DNA of 64,000 nt from Streptomyces sp. NRRL B-1140 (GTDB lineage Bacteria; Actinomycetota; Actinomycetes; Streptomycetales; Streptomycetaceae): contig NZ_LGEA01000103.1 in NCBI RefSeq assembly GCF_001280065.1, forward strand, positions 38,958-102,957, read 5' to 3'. The notes beneath the pieces are model-generated. The model searched no databases, had not been told where the DNA came from, and saw nothing but the letters and a program-made list of their open reading frames with translations. Every line of letters begins with the position of its first letter. Positions within the stretch are counted from its first letter, which is position 1. This document shows positions 1 through 9,230 of this stretch, one piece after another. The position numbers were made by a program, and so were the translations under genes.

Positions 1-156
1 TCCGACCGCGGTGACTACACCGTCCGCCACGGCGACACACTGAGCGGTGTCGCCGCCCGGCACGGGACCACCTGGCAGCGCCTCTACGCCGCCAACAAGG
101 CCGCCATCGGGGCGGACCCCGACGTGATCGTGCCCGGCCTGCGCCTCAGGTTCTGA
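1..156 (+). CDS. C-terminal end of a secreted LysM protein (partial)
   Basis: The window opens inside this gene; 51 residues remain before the TGA at 154. They form one complete LysM module: YTVRHGDTLSGVAARHG, then a W-x-x-LY-x-x-N segment and a closing P-G-x-x-L. LysM modules bind N-acetylglucosamine in peptidoglycan. In Streptomyces such a C-terminal module usually sits on a resuscitation-promoting-factor-like transglycosylase or another wall hydrolase, but the catalytic part lies outside the window, so that assignment is only an inference. A strong terminator hairpin follows 30 bp downstream. Confidence 0.8.
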   Translation, partial: SDRGDYTVRHGDTLSGVAARHGTTWQRLYAANKAAIGADPDVIVPGLRLRF

Positions 157-185
157 GCCGGCGCTCCCCCTCGCCGGGACACGGG

Positions 186-213
186 CCCCGTCCGGTCGAC
201 CGACCGGACGGGG
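186..213. terminator. Intrinsic-type terminator hairpin between convergent genes
   Basis: A perfect 12-bp inverted repeat (arms 186-197 and 202-213, loop GACC) lies between the LysM gene and the convergent livF. There is no U-tract, as is common in Streptomyces. It can serve both strands. Confidence 0.7.
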
Positions 214-279
214 TTCAGGGCGTGATGCCATCCGCCCGGCCGCCCGCACGGCGCCGGGCGCGCGGGCGGACGTCCCGGA

Positions 280-921
280 TCAGCCCGCGAGTTCACCCGC
301 CTCACCGGCGAACACGACCGCCCCGCGCCGCAGTTCGTAGACGACGGCGGGCCGGCCCCGCAGGCCGGGCGGCATCCGCTGCTCGGCGATCACCACACAG
401 GCGTCGAGCGCGCTCAGCAGCTCGTACGTCCGGGCCGCGACCGAGGGCGACATGCCCTGGGCGGGCTCGTCGGCGAGCACCACGCGCGCCCGTGCGAGCA
501 GTGCCCGGGAGAGGGCGAGCATGCGCTGCTCCCCGCCGGACAGGGTGCCCGCGCGCCGCTCCAGCAAAGGGCGCAGCTGCGGGTAGGAGTCGAGGGCCAG
601 GGTGTGGTCGCGCGCGGCGAGTGCGAGGTTCTCGCGCACCGTGAGCGAGCCGAACACGGCCCGCCGTTCCGGCACGAGGCACATCCCGCGCCGGGCGCGT
701 TCGTGGGCCGGGACGCGGGTCACGTCCGTGCCGTCCCACACCACCGCGCCGCCCGACAGGGGCAGCGTGCCGGCCAGGGCGTTCAAGGCGGTGGTGCGGC
801 CGGAGCCGTTGCGGCCCAGCAGCACGGTGAGGCCCGGGCCGGGGGCGGCGAGCGTGATGCCGTGCAGGGCCTCCAAAGGGCCGTAACGCACGCGAGCGCG
901 GCGCAGGGAGAGCGTCGTCAT
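280..921 (-). CDS. livF: Branched-chain amino acid-type ABC transporter ATP-binding protein LivF
   Basis: This 213-residue ATPase is the second nucleotide-binding subunit of a LivFGHMK-type importer. ABC features are in order: Walker A-like GRNGSGRT at residues 36-43, signature LSGGEQ, Walker B ending LADEP, and an AEQ switch region like other LivF proteins. The invariant Walker A lysine is arginine (R42), read directly from GGC-CGC-ACC on the minus strand. Its ATG overlaps the TGA of the upstream fused permease/ATPase gene by 4 nt (ATGA), so the two are translationally coupled. The substrate is not proven; branched-chain amino acids, urea and short amides are all carried by this family. Confidence 0.88.
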   Translation of the reverse strand: MTTLSLRRARVRYGPLEALHGITLAAPGPGLTVLLGRNGSGRTTALNALAGTLPLSGGAVVWDGTDVTRVPAHERARRGMCLVPERRAVFGSLTVRENLALAARDHTLALDSYPQLRPLLERRAGTLSGGEQRMLALSRALLARARVVLADEPAQGMSPSVAARTYELLSALDACVVIAEQRMPPGLRGRPAVVYELRRGAVVFAGEAGELAG

Positions 922-3689
922 CGTCCGGCCCCCGGATCCAGGGCGTCCAGGACGTGCCCGGGCGGACCGGAGGCGACGACGCGGCCCGCGGTCATCACCT
1001 GTACGACATCCGCGAGACCGGCCACCAGGTCCAGATCGTGCTCGACGACGAGGAGGGCCGTGCCGTCGGCGGCCAGGGCTTTCAGGACGCGGGCCAAGGC
1101 GGCCACTTCGGCGGTGTCCAGACCGGCGGCGGGTTCGTCCAGCAGGAGGACGCGGGGGCTGCCCGCGAGGGCCCGGGCCAGCTCGACGCGGCGCAGCGTG
1201 CCGGTGGGCAGCGAGGCGGCGGGCCGTGCGCGTACGGGCCCGTCGAGCCCGAGCAGCCTGAGGGTGCGTTCCACCGCGCCCGGGTCGGCCACCCGGCCCT
1301 GCTCCGCCCCCACCCGGACGTTCTCGGCCACGGTCAGCGAGGGGAAGACGGCCAGCTGCTGGAAGGTCCGCGCCACACCGAGCCGGGAGCGGGTGTGGGC
1401 GGGCAGCGCGGTGATGTCCCGTCCGCCGAGCCGCACGGTCCCGCGCCCGGGCCGCAGCGTCCCGGCCAGACAGTGGAACAGGGTGCTCTTCCCGGCCCCG
1501 TTGGGCCCCACGACGCCGGTGATCCGTCCGGGGGAGAGGCTCAGGTCCACCCCGTCGAGGGCGGTGAAGCCGCCATAGCGGACGTGGAGGTCCCGGGCGG
1601 TGAGGAGGGGCGCGGTGGCGGGGGAAACGGCCATCGGGCGACGTCCCGAACGTGGTTCGCGGTCTCGGGCCTCCCGCCGACCGGCCGGTCCCGCCTCGCC
1701 GTGTCCCCCGCCCGTTCCCGCCTGCTCCCCGCCGCGTGCTCCGCCTGTCGCCCCGGCCGTTCCCGCTTGCTCCCCGCCGTGCGCCACACCCGTCGCCCCC
1801 GCCGGCACCGGTGCCCTCACCGCCGCGCGCGGCTGCGCCGGCTGCAGCAGTGCGCGGGCCCGCAGGCCCCTCTCCGTCAGCGCCGGGGTACGGCGCGGCC
1901 GCAGACGGTCCGCCGTCGCGCGCAAGGCCTCGTACGGACCGCCAGGGAAGCGGCCCACCAGGATCGCCAGGATGCCGACGAGGGCGGCCGCGACCCCGCC
2001 GCGCGTGCCCGCGTCGAGCCCGACCAGGAGGGCCGCGGCGGCGAGGGCGCCGAGCGTGCTGTCGGCGCCCAGCACCACCACGGCCGCGAACCACAGCAGG
2101 CCCCGCACCGGGTCGTAGGCGCCCGCGTCGAAGGCACGCAGCCCCATGCCGAGCATGGCGCCGCCCAGCGCGGCCAGAGCGGCACCCGCGACGAACGCCA
2201 GCAGCTTCAGGGACGGCACCCGGACGCCCGCCGCCTGCGCGCCCCGCTCGTGATCCCGCATGGCGGCGAGGGCCCGGCCCGTCCGCCCCCGGCGCAGCGC
2301 GCGCGTCGCCAGCAGCGCGGCCGCCAGCAGGAGCAGCTCCAGGACGTAGTACGCCCGGTCCCCGTCGAAGCCCGCCGGACGGCCGAGCGCGAGGCCCGCC
2401 GTGGCGTACGGCTGGGCGAAGACGAAACGGCTCACCCCCACACCGACCGCGAACGTCGCCAGCGCCAGGGCCAGGCCCCGGCGGCCGATCGCCGGCCAGC
2501 CCGTCAGCAGCCCGAGCGGCGCCACCAGCACGACCGCCACCGCGAGGGCCGCCAGTTCCGGCAGGCGGGGCAGGCCCGGGAAGCGGCCCGACGCCAGCAG
2601 TGCCGTGAAAAGGGCGCCCAGACCCGCGTACGCGGCCTGCCCCAGGCAGATCTGGCCGCCCCGTCCGGTGACCACCACCAGCGACAGCAGGATCACGGCC
2701 AGCGCCGGGACCTGGACCGAGGTGTGCAGGTCCCGGCCCGCGAGACCCAGCGGCAGCAGGAACAGCACCAGCACCACGATCCAGACGCCCGGCGCGGCCG
2801 GCACGCGCACCGTGGCCGCGCGCGGCAGCACGTCCCGCTCCCCGACGCCCGGCAGCACCAGCGCCGCGACCAGCAGCGCGACGACGAACAGGTTCGTTCC
2901 CACCGCCTGGAGCAGCGGCTCGGCCCAGCCCGGCGGATGCAGCCGCGTCAGGTGGCTCTGCGCCACCCCGATGCCCAGCGCCACCACCACCGCGACCGTC
3001 AGGCTCCGCATCCGTGCCGCCACCGCGACCGCGACGACCTCCATCACGAGCAGCGACAGACCGTAGGGGTCGAGCCGTACGTACGGCGCCAGCAGCACAC
3101 CCGTCAGCCCGGCCGTGAACGCACCGAACGCCCAGCCGGTGGCCGCGACCCGGTCCGCGTCGATGCCGCCCAGTACCGCGAGCCGCCGGTCGTCCACCAC
3201 GGCTCGCAGCTCCCGTCCGAACCGCGTCCGGCGGACCACCACCGCGACGCCGGCGGCCAGCACCAGCACCACCGCGAGCTGCCCCCACGGCTCGTCCGGC
3301 ACCAGCACCGGGGCGTCGTCCCGCGCTCCCTGCCCCCACACCAGCGCCGCCCCGCCCACCAGCAGGACGAACACCCCGATGGACGCCACCAGCGTCTGCG
3401 CGGGATCACCGCCCAGGACCGCCAGAGGCCGGAAGACGAACCGTTCCAGGACCACCCCCACCCCCGGCGCCAGCACCAGCAGCGTCACCGCCGCCCCGAG
3501 CCACAGGGGCCAGCCCCACTCGACTACGCACTGCCGCAAGCCGTACGCGCACACCATGGCGATCGCGCCGTGCGCGAAGTTCAGCACGCCCGTCGCGCGG
3601 TACGTCACGACCAGGCCGATCCCGGTGAGCGCCGCCGCGCTGCCGACCGAGAGCCCGGCGAGCGTGAGGTCGTACGTCAGCGAGGACAT
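918..3689 (-). CDS. Fused LivH-LivM-LivG ABC transporter (two permeases plus ATPase)
   Basis: This 923-residue protein combines three normally separate subunits. Residues 1 to about 285 form a LivH-type permease (NFAHGA near residue 38). Residues about 295-590 form a LivM-type permease (GRGGQICLGQAA). A Gly/Ala/Glu-rich linker (about 600-685, with repeated GGEQAGT blocks) leads to a LivG-type ATPase from 686 to the end. The ATPase has an intact Walker A (GPNGAGKS), LLLDEP Walker B and VVEHD switch. An internal ATG at 1634 could also yield free LivG. The frame is continuous through all three parts, so this is a true fusion; such permease/ATP-binding fusions are annotated in other Streptomyces. 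Its start overlaps the stop of the preceding membrane-protein gene by one base. Confidence 0.9.
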   Translation of the reverse strand: MSSLTYDLTLAGLSVGSAAALTGIGLVVTYRATGVLNFAHGAIAMVCAYGLRQCVVEWGWPLWLGAAVTLLVLAPGVGVVLERFVFRPLAVLGGDPAQTLVASIGVFVLLVGGAALVWGQGARDDAPVLVPDEPWGQLAVVLVLAAGVAVVVRRTRFGRELRAVVDDRRLAVLGGIDADRVAATGWAFGAFTAGLTGVLLAPYVRLDPYGLSLLVMEVVAVAVAARMRSLTVAVVVALGIGVAQSHLTRLHPPGWAEPLLQAVGTNLFVVALLVAALVLPGVGERDVLPRAATVRVPAAPGVWIVVLVLFLLPLGLAGRDLHTSVQVPALAVILLSLVVVTGRGGQICLGQAAYAGLGALFTALLASGRFPGLPRLPELAALAVAVVLVAPLGLLTGWPAIGRRGLALALATFAVGVGVSRFVFAQPYATAGLALGRPAGFDGDRAYYVLELLLLAAALLATRALRRGRTGRALAAMRDHERGAQAAGVRVPSLKLLAFVAGAALAALGGAMLGMGLRAFDAGAYDPVRGLLWFAAVVVLGADSTLGALAAAALLVGLDAGTRGGVAAALVGILAILVGRFPGGPYEALRATADRLRPRRTPALTERGLRARALLQPAQPRAAVRAPVPAGATGVAHGGEQAGTAGATGGARGGEQAGTGGGHGEAGPAGRREARDREPRSGRRPMAVSPATAPLLTARDLHVRYGGFTALDGVDLSLSPGRITGVVGPNGAGKSTLFHCLAGTLRPGRGTVRLGGRDITALPAHTRSRLGVARTFQQLAVFPSLTVAENVRVGAEQGRVADPGAVERTLRLLGLDGPVRARPAASLPTGTLRRVELARALAGSPRVLLLDEPAAGLDTAEVAALARVLKALAADGTALLVVEHDLDLVAGLADVVQVMTAGRVVASGPPGHVLDALDPGAGR

Positions 3690-4165
3690 CAGTCGGTTTC
3701 TTCGGCCGGTTCGCAGATCGGGCAGGCGTCCAGCTCACCGCCGGCCACCAGCTTGGAATCCACCGGCACCGCCTCCGCCTTGCCGGCGACCAGCGGGCAG
3801 TCGGCGCGGTGCCACAGGGTGCCGCCCGGCACCATCAGCAGATCGCCGCTGACCGCGAGGGGCGCGAGCACCGCCCGGCCGGTCTCCTCCGTCCCGGCCG
3901 GTTCGGCCGCCACCAGCAGGCCGTACAGCTCCTCCACGCGCGAGGCGGCGACCGAACCCCTGCCCTGGGCCAGCAGTACCGCCCCGGCGATGATCAGCGC
4001 GGCCCCGGGGATCGTGCAGGAGGCCAGGTAGGGCAACTGCCGTTCGGCGTAACGCTCGCCGGAGACCCCGTACCAGCCCACGGCGCACAGCACCGCGCCG
4101 GCGGCCAGGGCGGCCCAGCCCGCCCACAGGACGGGATGCACGGTCCGCAGTCGGCTGGTCCGCAT
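3689..4165 (-). CDS. Two-TM membrane protein with a C-terminal Cys/His motif
   Basis: The 158-residue protein has two N-terminal hydrophobic helices (about residues 10-30 and 48-68) and a soluble C-terminal domain. That domain ends in a W-H-x-x-D-C-P...C-P-x-C arrangement suggestive of a small metal or redox site. The ATG at 4165 is chosen because GGGAG lies 8 nt upstream; an in-frame GTG at 4180 would add five residues. It is the first gene of the operon leading into the fused Liv transporter, with a one-base stop/start overlap. I do not recognise a named family. An accessory role in the transporter is inferred from the coupling only. Confidence 0.7.
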   Translation of the reverse strand: MRTSRLRTVHPVLWAGWAALAAGAVLCAVGWYGVSGERYAERQLPYLASCTIPGAALIIAGAVLLAQGRGSVAASRVEELYGLLVAAEPAGTEETGRAVLAPLAVSGDLLMVPGGTLWHRADCPLVAGKAEAVPVDSKLVAGGELDACPICEPAEETD

Positions 4166-4310
4166 CGCTGGCTCCCACACGTCGGATTCGGCTGTGCGTG
4201 CGTCGGGCTGCCTGTTCGAGTCCGCCGATCGCTTGCACTATGCCCTGTGGAAGCTGACCCTGAAAGCACCGGGCGCACATGGCCCGGACCGACACCCGGT
4301 GGTGAGCCAG

Positions 4311-4874
4311 ATGGTTCTCGGCAGCGACCTCAGGCGGGGGAACGCGACGGGGGGTCCACGCACCGCGGGACGGGGCACGGCGATCGCGGCCGCCCTAATC
4401 CTGGTCCTCGCCCCGGCCCTCGCGGCGTGCAGCGACGACTACGGCGGTGGCGGCGCGAGCACGCCCCCCACACCGACCGCGGAGCGCACCACGAGCGCCC
4501 CGGCCAGCGCACCGGCGGACCGGGCCGCGGCGGAGACGGAGATCAAGCAGAACTGGCAGAAGTTCTTCGACCCGAACACCCTGCCCGAGGACAAGCTGGC
4601 CGTCCTGGAGAACGGCGAGCGGATGGCACCCGTCCTCAAGGCCTTCAGCGGTGACGCCCGGGGCGGGCAGGTCGAGGCGAAGGTCACCAAGGTCCGGTTC
4701 ACGTCGCCGACCGGCGCGGACGTGACGTACACGCTCACCCTCAAGGGCGCCACCGTCCTGCCGAATGCCTCCGGTACGGCCGTCGAACAGGACGGCACCT
4801 GGAAGGTGTCCGTCAAGACGCTGTGCTCGCTGGTGCAGATGAGCGGTAATGCGTCGCCGGTCCCGGGTTGCTGA
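4311..4874 (+). CDS. MTB12-like lipoprotein
   Basis: This 187-residue protein has an N-terminal signal with a lipobox ending LAAC, a Thr/Pro/Ala-rich tether, and then a domain of about 110 residues. The domain (QNWQKFFDP near its start, a central beta-rich stretch, a WKVS...CSLVQMSG ending) resembles the low-molecular-weight antigen MTB12 family found in actinobacterial envelopes. The ATG at 4311 gives the cleanest signal peptide, although the frame is open back to 4194. It overlaps the following solute-binding protein gene by 26 bp and is divergent from the Liv operon. It may be a partner or scaffold of that transporter; its function is unknown. Confidence 0.75.
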   Translation: MVLGSDLRRGNATGGPRTAGRGTAIAAALILVLAPALAACSDDYGGGGASTPPTPTAERTTSAPASAPADRAAAETEIKQNWQKFFDPNTLPEDKLAVLENGERMAPVLKAFSGDARGGQVEAKVTKVRFTSPTGADVTYTLTLKGATVLPNASGTAVEQDGTWKVSVKTLCSLVQMSGNASPVPGC

Positions 4875-6135
4875 GATCCTCGCCGCGGTCCTGTTGCTCT
4901 CCCTGAGCGCGGCCTGCGGCAGCCGGCTTCCGGAGAGCGACTTCCGGCACGACGACCGCACCCCGCCGCCCCCTGCGTCCGCGCCCCTGCGGGTCGGCAT
5001 CATCACCAGCGCCACCAGCCCGGTCGGCGGAAGCGCCTTCACCGGCCCGCGCGACGGCGCCCAGGCCTTCTTCGACCGGCTCAACGCCCGCGGCGGCATC
5101 GACGGGCGCCGGGTCGAGGTACGCCGCTGCGACGACGGCGGCAGCGGCGTCGGCAACAACGAGTGCGTGCACCGGCTCGTCGAGGAGGACGACGTCGTCG
5201 CCCTGGTCGCCACCACCGCCCTCGACTACGCGGGCGCCTCCCGCGTCTCCCGCGCGCGCGTGCCCGACATCGGCGGCCAGCCCATCGGCGCCGCCTACGA
5301 CACCTACCCTCACCTCTACGGCATCTACGGCAGCCTCGCGCCCCGCGACGGCACCCCCGGCTGGGACGGCAAGCTGTACGGCGGCACCGAGGTCTACCGC
5401 TACTTCAAGCGCGAGCACGGGGCCCGCACCGCCGCCGTCGTCTCCTACAACCAGTCCGCCTCGGCCGCCTACGCCCGGCTCGTCGAGCGGGGCCTGCGCG
5501 CCGAGGGCTACCAGGTCGTCACCGAGCAGGTCGACTTCGCCCTGCCCAACTTCCGCGCCGTCGCCGCCGATCTCAAGGAGCAGGGCGCCGACCTGGTGTT
5601 CGACGCCATCGACGCGCACGGCAACGCGCAGCTCTGCCGGGCCATGGACGAGGCCGGCGCCGACCTCACCGCCAAGGTGACCAACGTGCAGAACTGGACG
5701 TCCACCGTCGCCGACGACTACAAGGACGCCCCGCGCTGCCGCAACGCCCTCTGGGCGACCGGCGCCAGCCGCAACTTCGACGACACCGGCGACCCGGCCG
5801 TACGGGAGTTCCGCGAGGCGACGAAGGGGCTGGAGACGCACTCCCAGTGGCAGCTCGAGGGATGGGCGGCCGCACGGTGGTTCACGGACGCGGCGAAGTC
5901 CTGCGCGGCGAGGGGCATCACGCGCGCGTGCGTCGACTCGTTCATGAACCGCAGCCAGGGCTACACCGCTGGAGGCCTGCTGCTCCCCGTCCGGTTCGCA
6001 CACCTCCCCGAGCCGCCGCGGACGAACAGGACCTGCCTGTCGGTGGCCCGCTGGCAGGACGGCAGGGGCTGGGTGGGCCAGGGGGACATGAACCGCACCT
6101 GCTTCACCGTCCCCCAACTGGCCTACACCCCTTGA
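4849..6135 (+). CDS. ABC transporter solute-binding lipoprotein (LivK-like)
   Basis: The protein has 428 residues with lipobox LSAAC and then a type-1 periplasmic-binding-protein fold: LRVGIITSATSPVGGSAF at the start of lobe 1, GARDGAQAFFDRLNARGGIDGR-like spacing, and the lobe-2 strand DLVFDAIDAHG. It is the extracytoplasmic receptor expected for the divergent LivHMG-LivF importer. The start overlaps the end of the MTB12-like gene, so the two are probably co-expressed. Lipidation at the Cys would hold it on the outer face of the membrane. The ligand cannot be read from the sequence. Confidence 0.88.
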   Translation: MRRRSRVAEILAAVLLLSLSAACGSRLPESDFRHDDRTPPPPASAPLRVGIITSATSPVGGSAFTGPRDGAQAFFDRLNARGGIDGRRVEVRRCDDGGSGVGNNECVHRLVEEDDVVALVATTALDYAGASRVSRARVPDIGGQPIGAAYDTYPHLYGIYGSLAPRDGTPGWDGKLYGGTEVYRYFKREHGARTAAVVSYNQSASAAYARLVERGLRAEGYQVVTEQVDFALPNFRAVAADLKEQGADLVFDAIDAHGNAQLCRAMDEAGADLTAKVTNVQNWTSTVADDYKDAPRCRNALWATGASRNFDDTGDPAVREFREATKGLETHSQWQLEGWAAARWFTDAAKSCAARGITRACVDSFMNRSQGYTAGGLLLPVRFAHLPEPPRTNRTCLSVARWQDGRGWVGQGDMNRTCFTVPQLAYTP

Positions 6136-6173
6136 GGACAGCGGCTGTCCGCAAGTCCTGGCAGACTCGTCCC

Positions 6174-7214
6174 ATGTTGGAGACCTCGGCCCGTCTGCTG
6201 CGTCTGCTGTCCCTGCTCCAGGCCCACCGCGAGTGGTCCGGCGCCGACCTGGCCGGCCGGCTCGGCGTCAGCGCCCGCACCCTGCGCCGGGACGTCGACC
6301 GGTTGCGCGAACTCGGCTACCCGGTCAACGCCAGCCCCGGAACCGGCGGCGGCTACCAGCTGGGCGCCGGGGCCGAACTGCCGCCGCTGCTCCTGGACGA
6401 CGACGAGGCCGTCGCCGTCGCGGTCGGCCTGCGCACCGCCGCCGGACAGGGGATCGACGGCATCGGCGAGACCTCGGTGCGCGCTCTCGCCAAGCTGGAA
6501 CAGGTGCTGCCGAACCGGCTGCGCCGCCGTGTGGGAGCCCTGAACGCCGTCACCGTGCCGATGCTGCGCAGCACGCTGCCCTCCTCCGTCGACCCGGCCG
6601 TGCTCACCGAACTCGCCCATCTGTGCCGGGACGCCGAACGGCTGCGCTTCGAGTACCGCGGCCACGACGGCACCCCCTCTCGCCGCACCGTCGAACCGCA
6701 CCGGCTGGTGTGCACCGAACGCCGCTGGTACCTGGTCGCCTGGGATCTCGGCCGGGACGACTGGCGCACGTTCCGCGTGGACCGTGTCACACCCAAGCCC
6801 CCGCACGGCCCGCGCTTCACCCCCCGCAAGCCGCCCGCCGAGGACCTCGCCGCCTACGTCTCCCAGGGCGTCTCCACGCGCGCGTACGCCACTCACGCCG
6901 TCGTGCGGCTCCTGGTGCCGCTGGAGGAGGCCGCCGAGCACATCTCGCCCTCGGCCGGGGTGCTGGAGGCCGAAGGGCCGGACAGCTGCCTGCTGCGCTG
7001 CGGCGCCGGGAGCCTCGACGTGATGGTCATCCACGTGATGATGCTGGGCTTCGAGTTCGAGGTGCTGGAGCCGGTCGAGCTGATCGAGGCGATCAGGAGG
7101 ACCCGGGACCGGCTTGATGGCGCTCTGGCTCGGGCTGCGACGTCACCGCCGCGTACTCCGGATGGTGCAGGTCGAACGCCGGGGACTCGGAACGGATCCG
7201 GGGCAGCGTCGTGA
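6174..7214 (+). CDS. WYL-domain transcriptional regulator (YafY/DeoR type)
   Basis: The 346-residue protein starts with an HTH-11 domain ([29 protein letters not shown]), followed by a WYL domain ([22 protein letters not shown]) and a C-terminal WCX extension. WYL regulators sense nucleic acid or small ligands and often control stress or DNA-repair genes. The ATG at 6174 has no clear Shine-Dalgarno sequence, and a short leader or leaderless mRNA is likely. Its last 41 codons run antisense through the 3' end of ctaD (122-bp convergent overlap). The tail there is low-complexity (A/S/P/G/R) and is probably not a folded domain. No obvious target lies next to it. Confidence 0.88.
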   Translation: MLETSARLLRLLSLLQAHREWSGADLAGRLGVSARTLRRDVDRLRELGYPVNASPGTGGGYQLGAGAELPPLLLDDDEAVAVAVGLRTAAGQGIDGIGETSVRALAKLEQVLPNRLRRRVGALNAVTVPMLRSTLPSSVDPAVLTELAHLCRDAERLRFEYRGHDGTPSRRTVEPHRLVCTERRWYLVAWDLGRDDWRTFRVDRVTPKPPHGPRFTPRKPPAEDLAAYVSQGVSTRAYATHAVVRLLVPLEEAAEHISPSAGVLEAEGPDSCLLRCGAGSLDVMVIHVMMLGFEFEVLEPVELIEAIRRTRDRLDGALARAATSPPRTPDGAGRTPGTRNGSGAAS

Positions 7215-8784
7215 AGTTGTGCCGCGGCGGCGGACACGAGGTCGCCCACTCCAGCGAGCGGCCGAAGCCCCACGGGTCGTCGGTCTCGACCTTCTCGCCG
7301 TACTTGGCGGTCTTCCACACGTTGTAGAGGAACGGCAGCGTCGACATGCCGAGCAGGAACGCCCCGATCGTCGACACCGTGTTGAGCGCCGTGAACCCGT
7401 CCGCCGCGAGGTAGTCCGCGTACCGGCGGGGCATGCCCTCGGCGCCCAGCCAGTGCTGCACCAGGAACGTGGTGTGGAAGCCGACGAACAGCGTCCAGAA
7501 CTGGATCTTGCCGAGCCGTTCGTCGAGCATCTTCCCGGTGAACTTCGGCCACCAGAAGTAGAAGCCGGCGAAGATCGCGAAGACGACCGTGCCGAAGACG
7601 ACGTAGTGGAAGTGCGCGACCACGAAGTACGAGTCCGTCACGTGGAAGTCCATCGGCGGCGACGCCAGGATCACCCCGGTCAGCCCGCCGAACAGGAACG
7701 TCACCAGGAAGCCCGTCGCCCACAGCATCGGCGTCTCGAAGGACAGCGAGCCCTTCAGCATGGTGCCGGCCCAGTTGAAGAACTTCACACCGGTCGGCAC
7801 CGCGATCAGGAAGCTCATGAAGGAGAAGAACGGCAGCAGCACCGCACCCGTGGCGAACATGTGGTGCGCCCACACGATCATCGACAGACCGGTGATCGCC
7901 ATCGTCGCGCCGACCAGCGTCAGATAGCCGAACAGCGGTTTGCGGCTGAACACCGGGATGATCTCCGTGATGATGCCGAAGAACGGCAGCGCGATGATGT
8001 ACACCTCGGGATGACCGAAGAACCAGAACAGGTGCTGCCACAGGATCGCCCCGCCGTTGGCCGCGTCGAAGACCTGCGCACCGAACCGCCGGTCCGCCTC
8101 CAGCACCAGCAGCGCCGCCGCCAGCACCGGGAACGCCATCAGGATCAGGATCGACGTGAACAGGGTGTTCCACACGAAGATCGGCATCCGGAACATCGTC
8201 ATGCCCGGGGCGCGCATCCCGATGATCGTGGTGATGAAGTTGACCGCGCCGAGGATCGTGCCGAAGCCCGACAGGGCCAGCCCCATGATCCACAGATCGG
8301 GGCCGAGACCCGGCGAACGCTCCGCGCTGTTCAGCGGGGCGTAGGCGAACCAGCCGAAGTCGGCCGGTCCGGAGGGCACGAGCAGCGAGCCGAGCACGAT
8401 CAGTCCGCCGAAAAGGAACAGCCAGTACGAGAACATGTTCAGCCGCGGGAAGGCGACGTCGGGCGCGCCGATCTGCAACGGCATCAGCTCGTTGGCGAAG
8501 CCCGCGAAGCTCGGCGTCGCGAACAGCAGCAGCATGATCGTGCCGTGCATCGTGAACGCCTGGTTGAACTGCGCGTTGTCGATGATCTGCAGGCCCGGCC
8601 GGGCGAGCTCGGCGCGCATCAGCAGCGCCATCACCCCGGCGATCAGGAAGAACACGAACGACGTGACCAGGTAGAGATGGCCGATCTTCTTGTGGTCCGT
8701 CGTGGTCAGCCAGTCGACCACCACCCGCCCGTGCCGTGTGCGCGGCTCGGACGGCGTCACCGCCGGTACGGTCTGCGTCCCCAT
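7093..8784 (-). CDS. ctaD: Cytochrome c oxidase subunit I (aa3 type), orphan copy
   Basis: The 563-residue protein has about twelve membrane helices. It carries the heme and CuB ligands: His in MHGTIM (heme a), HPEVY (His-Tyr pair), AHHMF (two CuB His) and HFHYV (heme a3 and heme a). It would catalyse O2 reduction coupled to proton pumping. The start MGTQTV (ATG at 8784) is chosen over an in-frame extension to 8949 because it matches the family N-terminus. Neither ctaC (subunit II) nor ctaE lies beside it, so this looks like the isolated second ctaD found in many Streptomyces, which would have to borrow the other subunits from the main cluster. Its 3' end overlaps the convergent WYL gene. Confidence 0.93.
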   Translation of the reverse strand: MGTQTVPAVTPSEPRTRHGRVVVDWLTTTDHKKIGHLYLVTSFVFFLIAGVMALLMRAELARPGLQIIDNAQFNQAFTMHGTIMLLLFATPSFAGFANELMPLQIGAPDVAFPRLNMFSYWLFLFGGLIVLGSLLVPSGPADFGWFAYAPLNSAERSPGLGPDLWIMGLALSGFGTILGAVNFITTIIGMRAPGMTMFRMPIFVWNTLFTSILILMAFPVLAAALLVLEADRRFGAQVFDAANGGAILWQHLFWFFGHPEVYIIALPFFGIITEIIPVFSRKPLFGYLTLVGATMAITGLSMIVWAHHMFATGAVLLPFFSFMSFLIAVPTGVKFFNWAGTMLKGSLSFETPMLWATGFLVTFLFGGLTGVILASPPMDFHVTDSYFVVAHFHYVVFGTVVFAIFAGFYFWWPKFTGKMLDERLGKIQFWTLFVGFHTTFLVQHWLGAEGMPRRYADYLAADGFTALNTVSTIGAFLLGMSTLPFLYNVWKTAKYGEKVETDDPWGFGRSLEWATSCPPPRHNFTTLPRIRSESPAFDLHHPEYAAVTSQPEPERHQAGPGSS

Positions 8785-9230
8785 CGCTCGCTCGCCCCTT
8801 CGCTCATCGCGCACCGGGCCCGCCGTAGCCCGCGCCTCACGTACCCGCGAGCTCACGCCATGATGCTCACGGCACCGCGAGGTCCGACAGGGGGTGAACC
8901 GGCCTCCGGGTGCAGAAGCCATGCATTTCCTGTACCGCGCCGACTTCAACCGGCCGGTCCGGCAGCGGAAAGGAACGGAGGCCGAAGGTACTTCTCCCGG
9001 AACTTTCAGCCGGGCTTTTCCATGAGCTCATGGGACACGCGGGAATTACGGCCGAATGCCTGCGGAAGGCCTACGGAACCGCTCGTCCGTGTGACGGACA
9101 GCTCCCGAAACGCCTGTCGTGATCTTGTGACAGAAGCGTGACGGGAGGCGGACAGTGACCGGCCGCGGCCCGCCGGGACGGCAGCCGGACCGGACTTCCG
9201 CGGCCGCCGGTCAGGACATAGCGTGGCGGC
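8785..9230. other. Intergenic region upstream of ctaD, no gene seen
   Basis: These 446 bp separate ctaD from the I78-inhibitor gene and should carry both promoters. Short ORFs here have poor codon bias. It contains a perfect 14-bp palindrome at 9020-9033 and a weak 5-bp hairpin followed by CTTTT at 8996-9019. Nothing else is recognised. Confidence 0.5.
9020..9033. promoter_or_regulatory. Perfect 14-bp palindrome, possible operator
   Basis: CCATGAGCTCATGG is a perfect palindrome located 236 bp upstream of the ctaD start. It could be a regulator site for ctaD, but no matching regulator is known to me and a chance palindrome is possible. Confidence 0.3.

Noticed and set aside
280..3339. 1019-residue frame that contains LivF at its end
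   Set aside because: Only the last 213 residues are real; the rest is an Arg/Gly-rich off-frame reading of the fused transporter gene.
954..4031. 1025-residue open frame on the plus strand opposite the Liv operon
   Set aside because: It is antisense to a clear ABC transporter and reads as Arg/His/Gln-rich low complexity, a typical shadow of high-GC coding DNA.
4194..4310. N-terminal extension of the MTB12-like lipoprotein
   Set aside because: The extension would place 39 charged residues before the signal peptide; the ATG at 4311 gives a normal lipoprotein signal.
8996..9019. Hairpin plus CTTTT upstream of ctaD as a terminator
   Set aside because: The stem is only 5 bp and there is no gene upstream on that strand to terminate.
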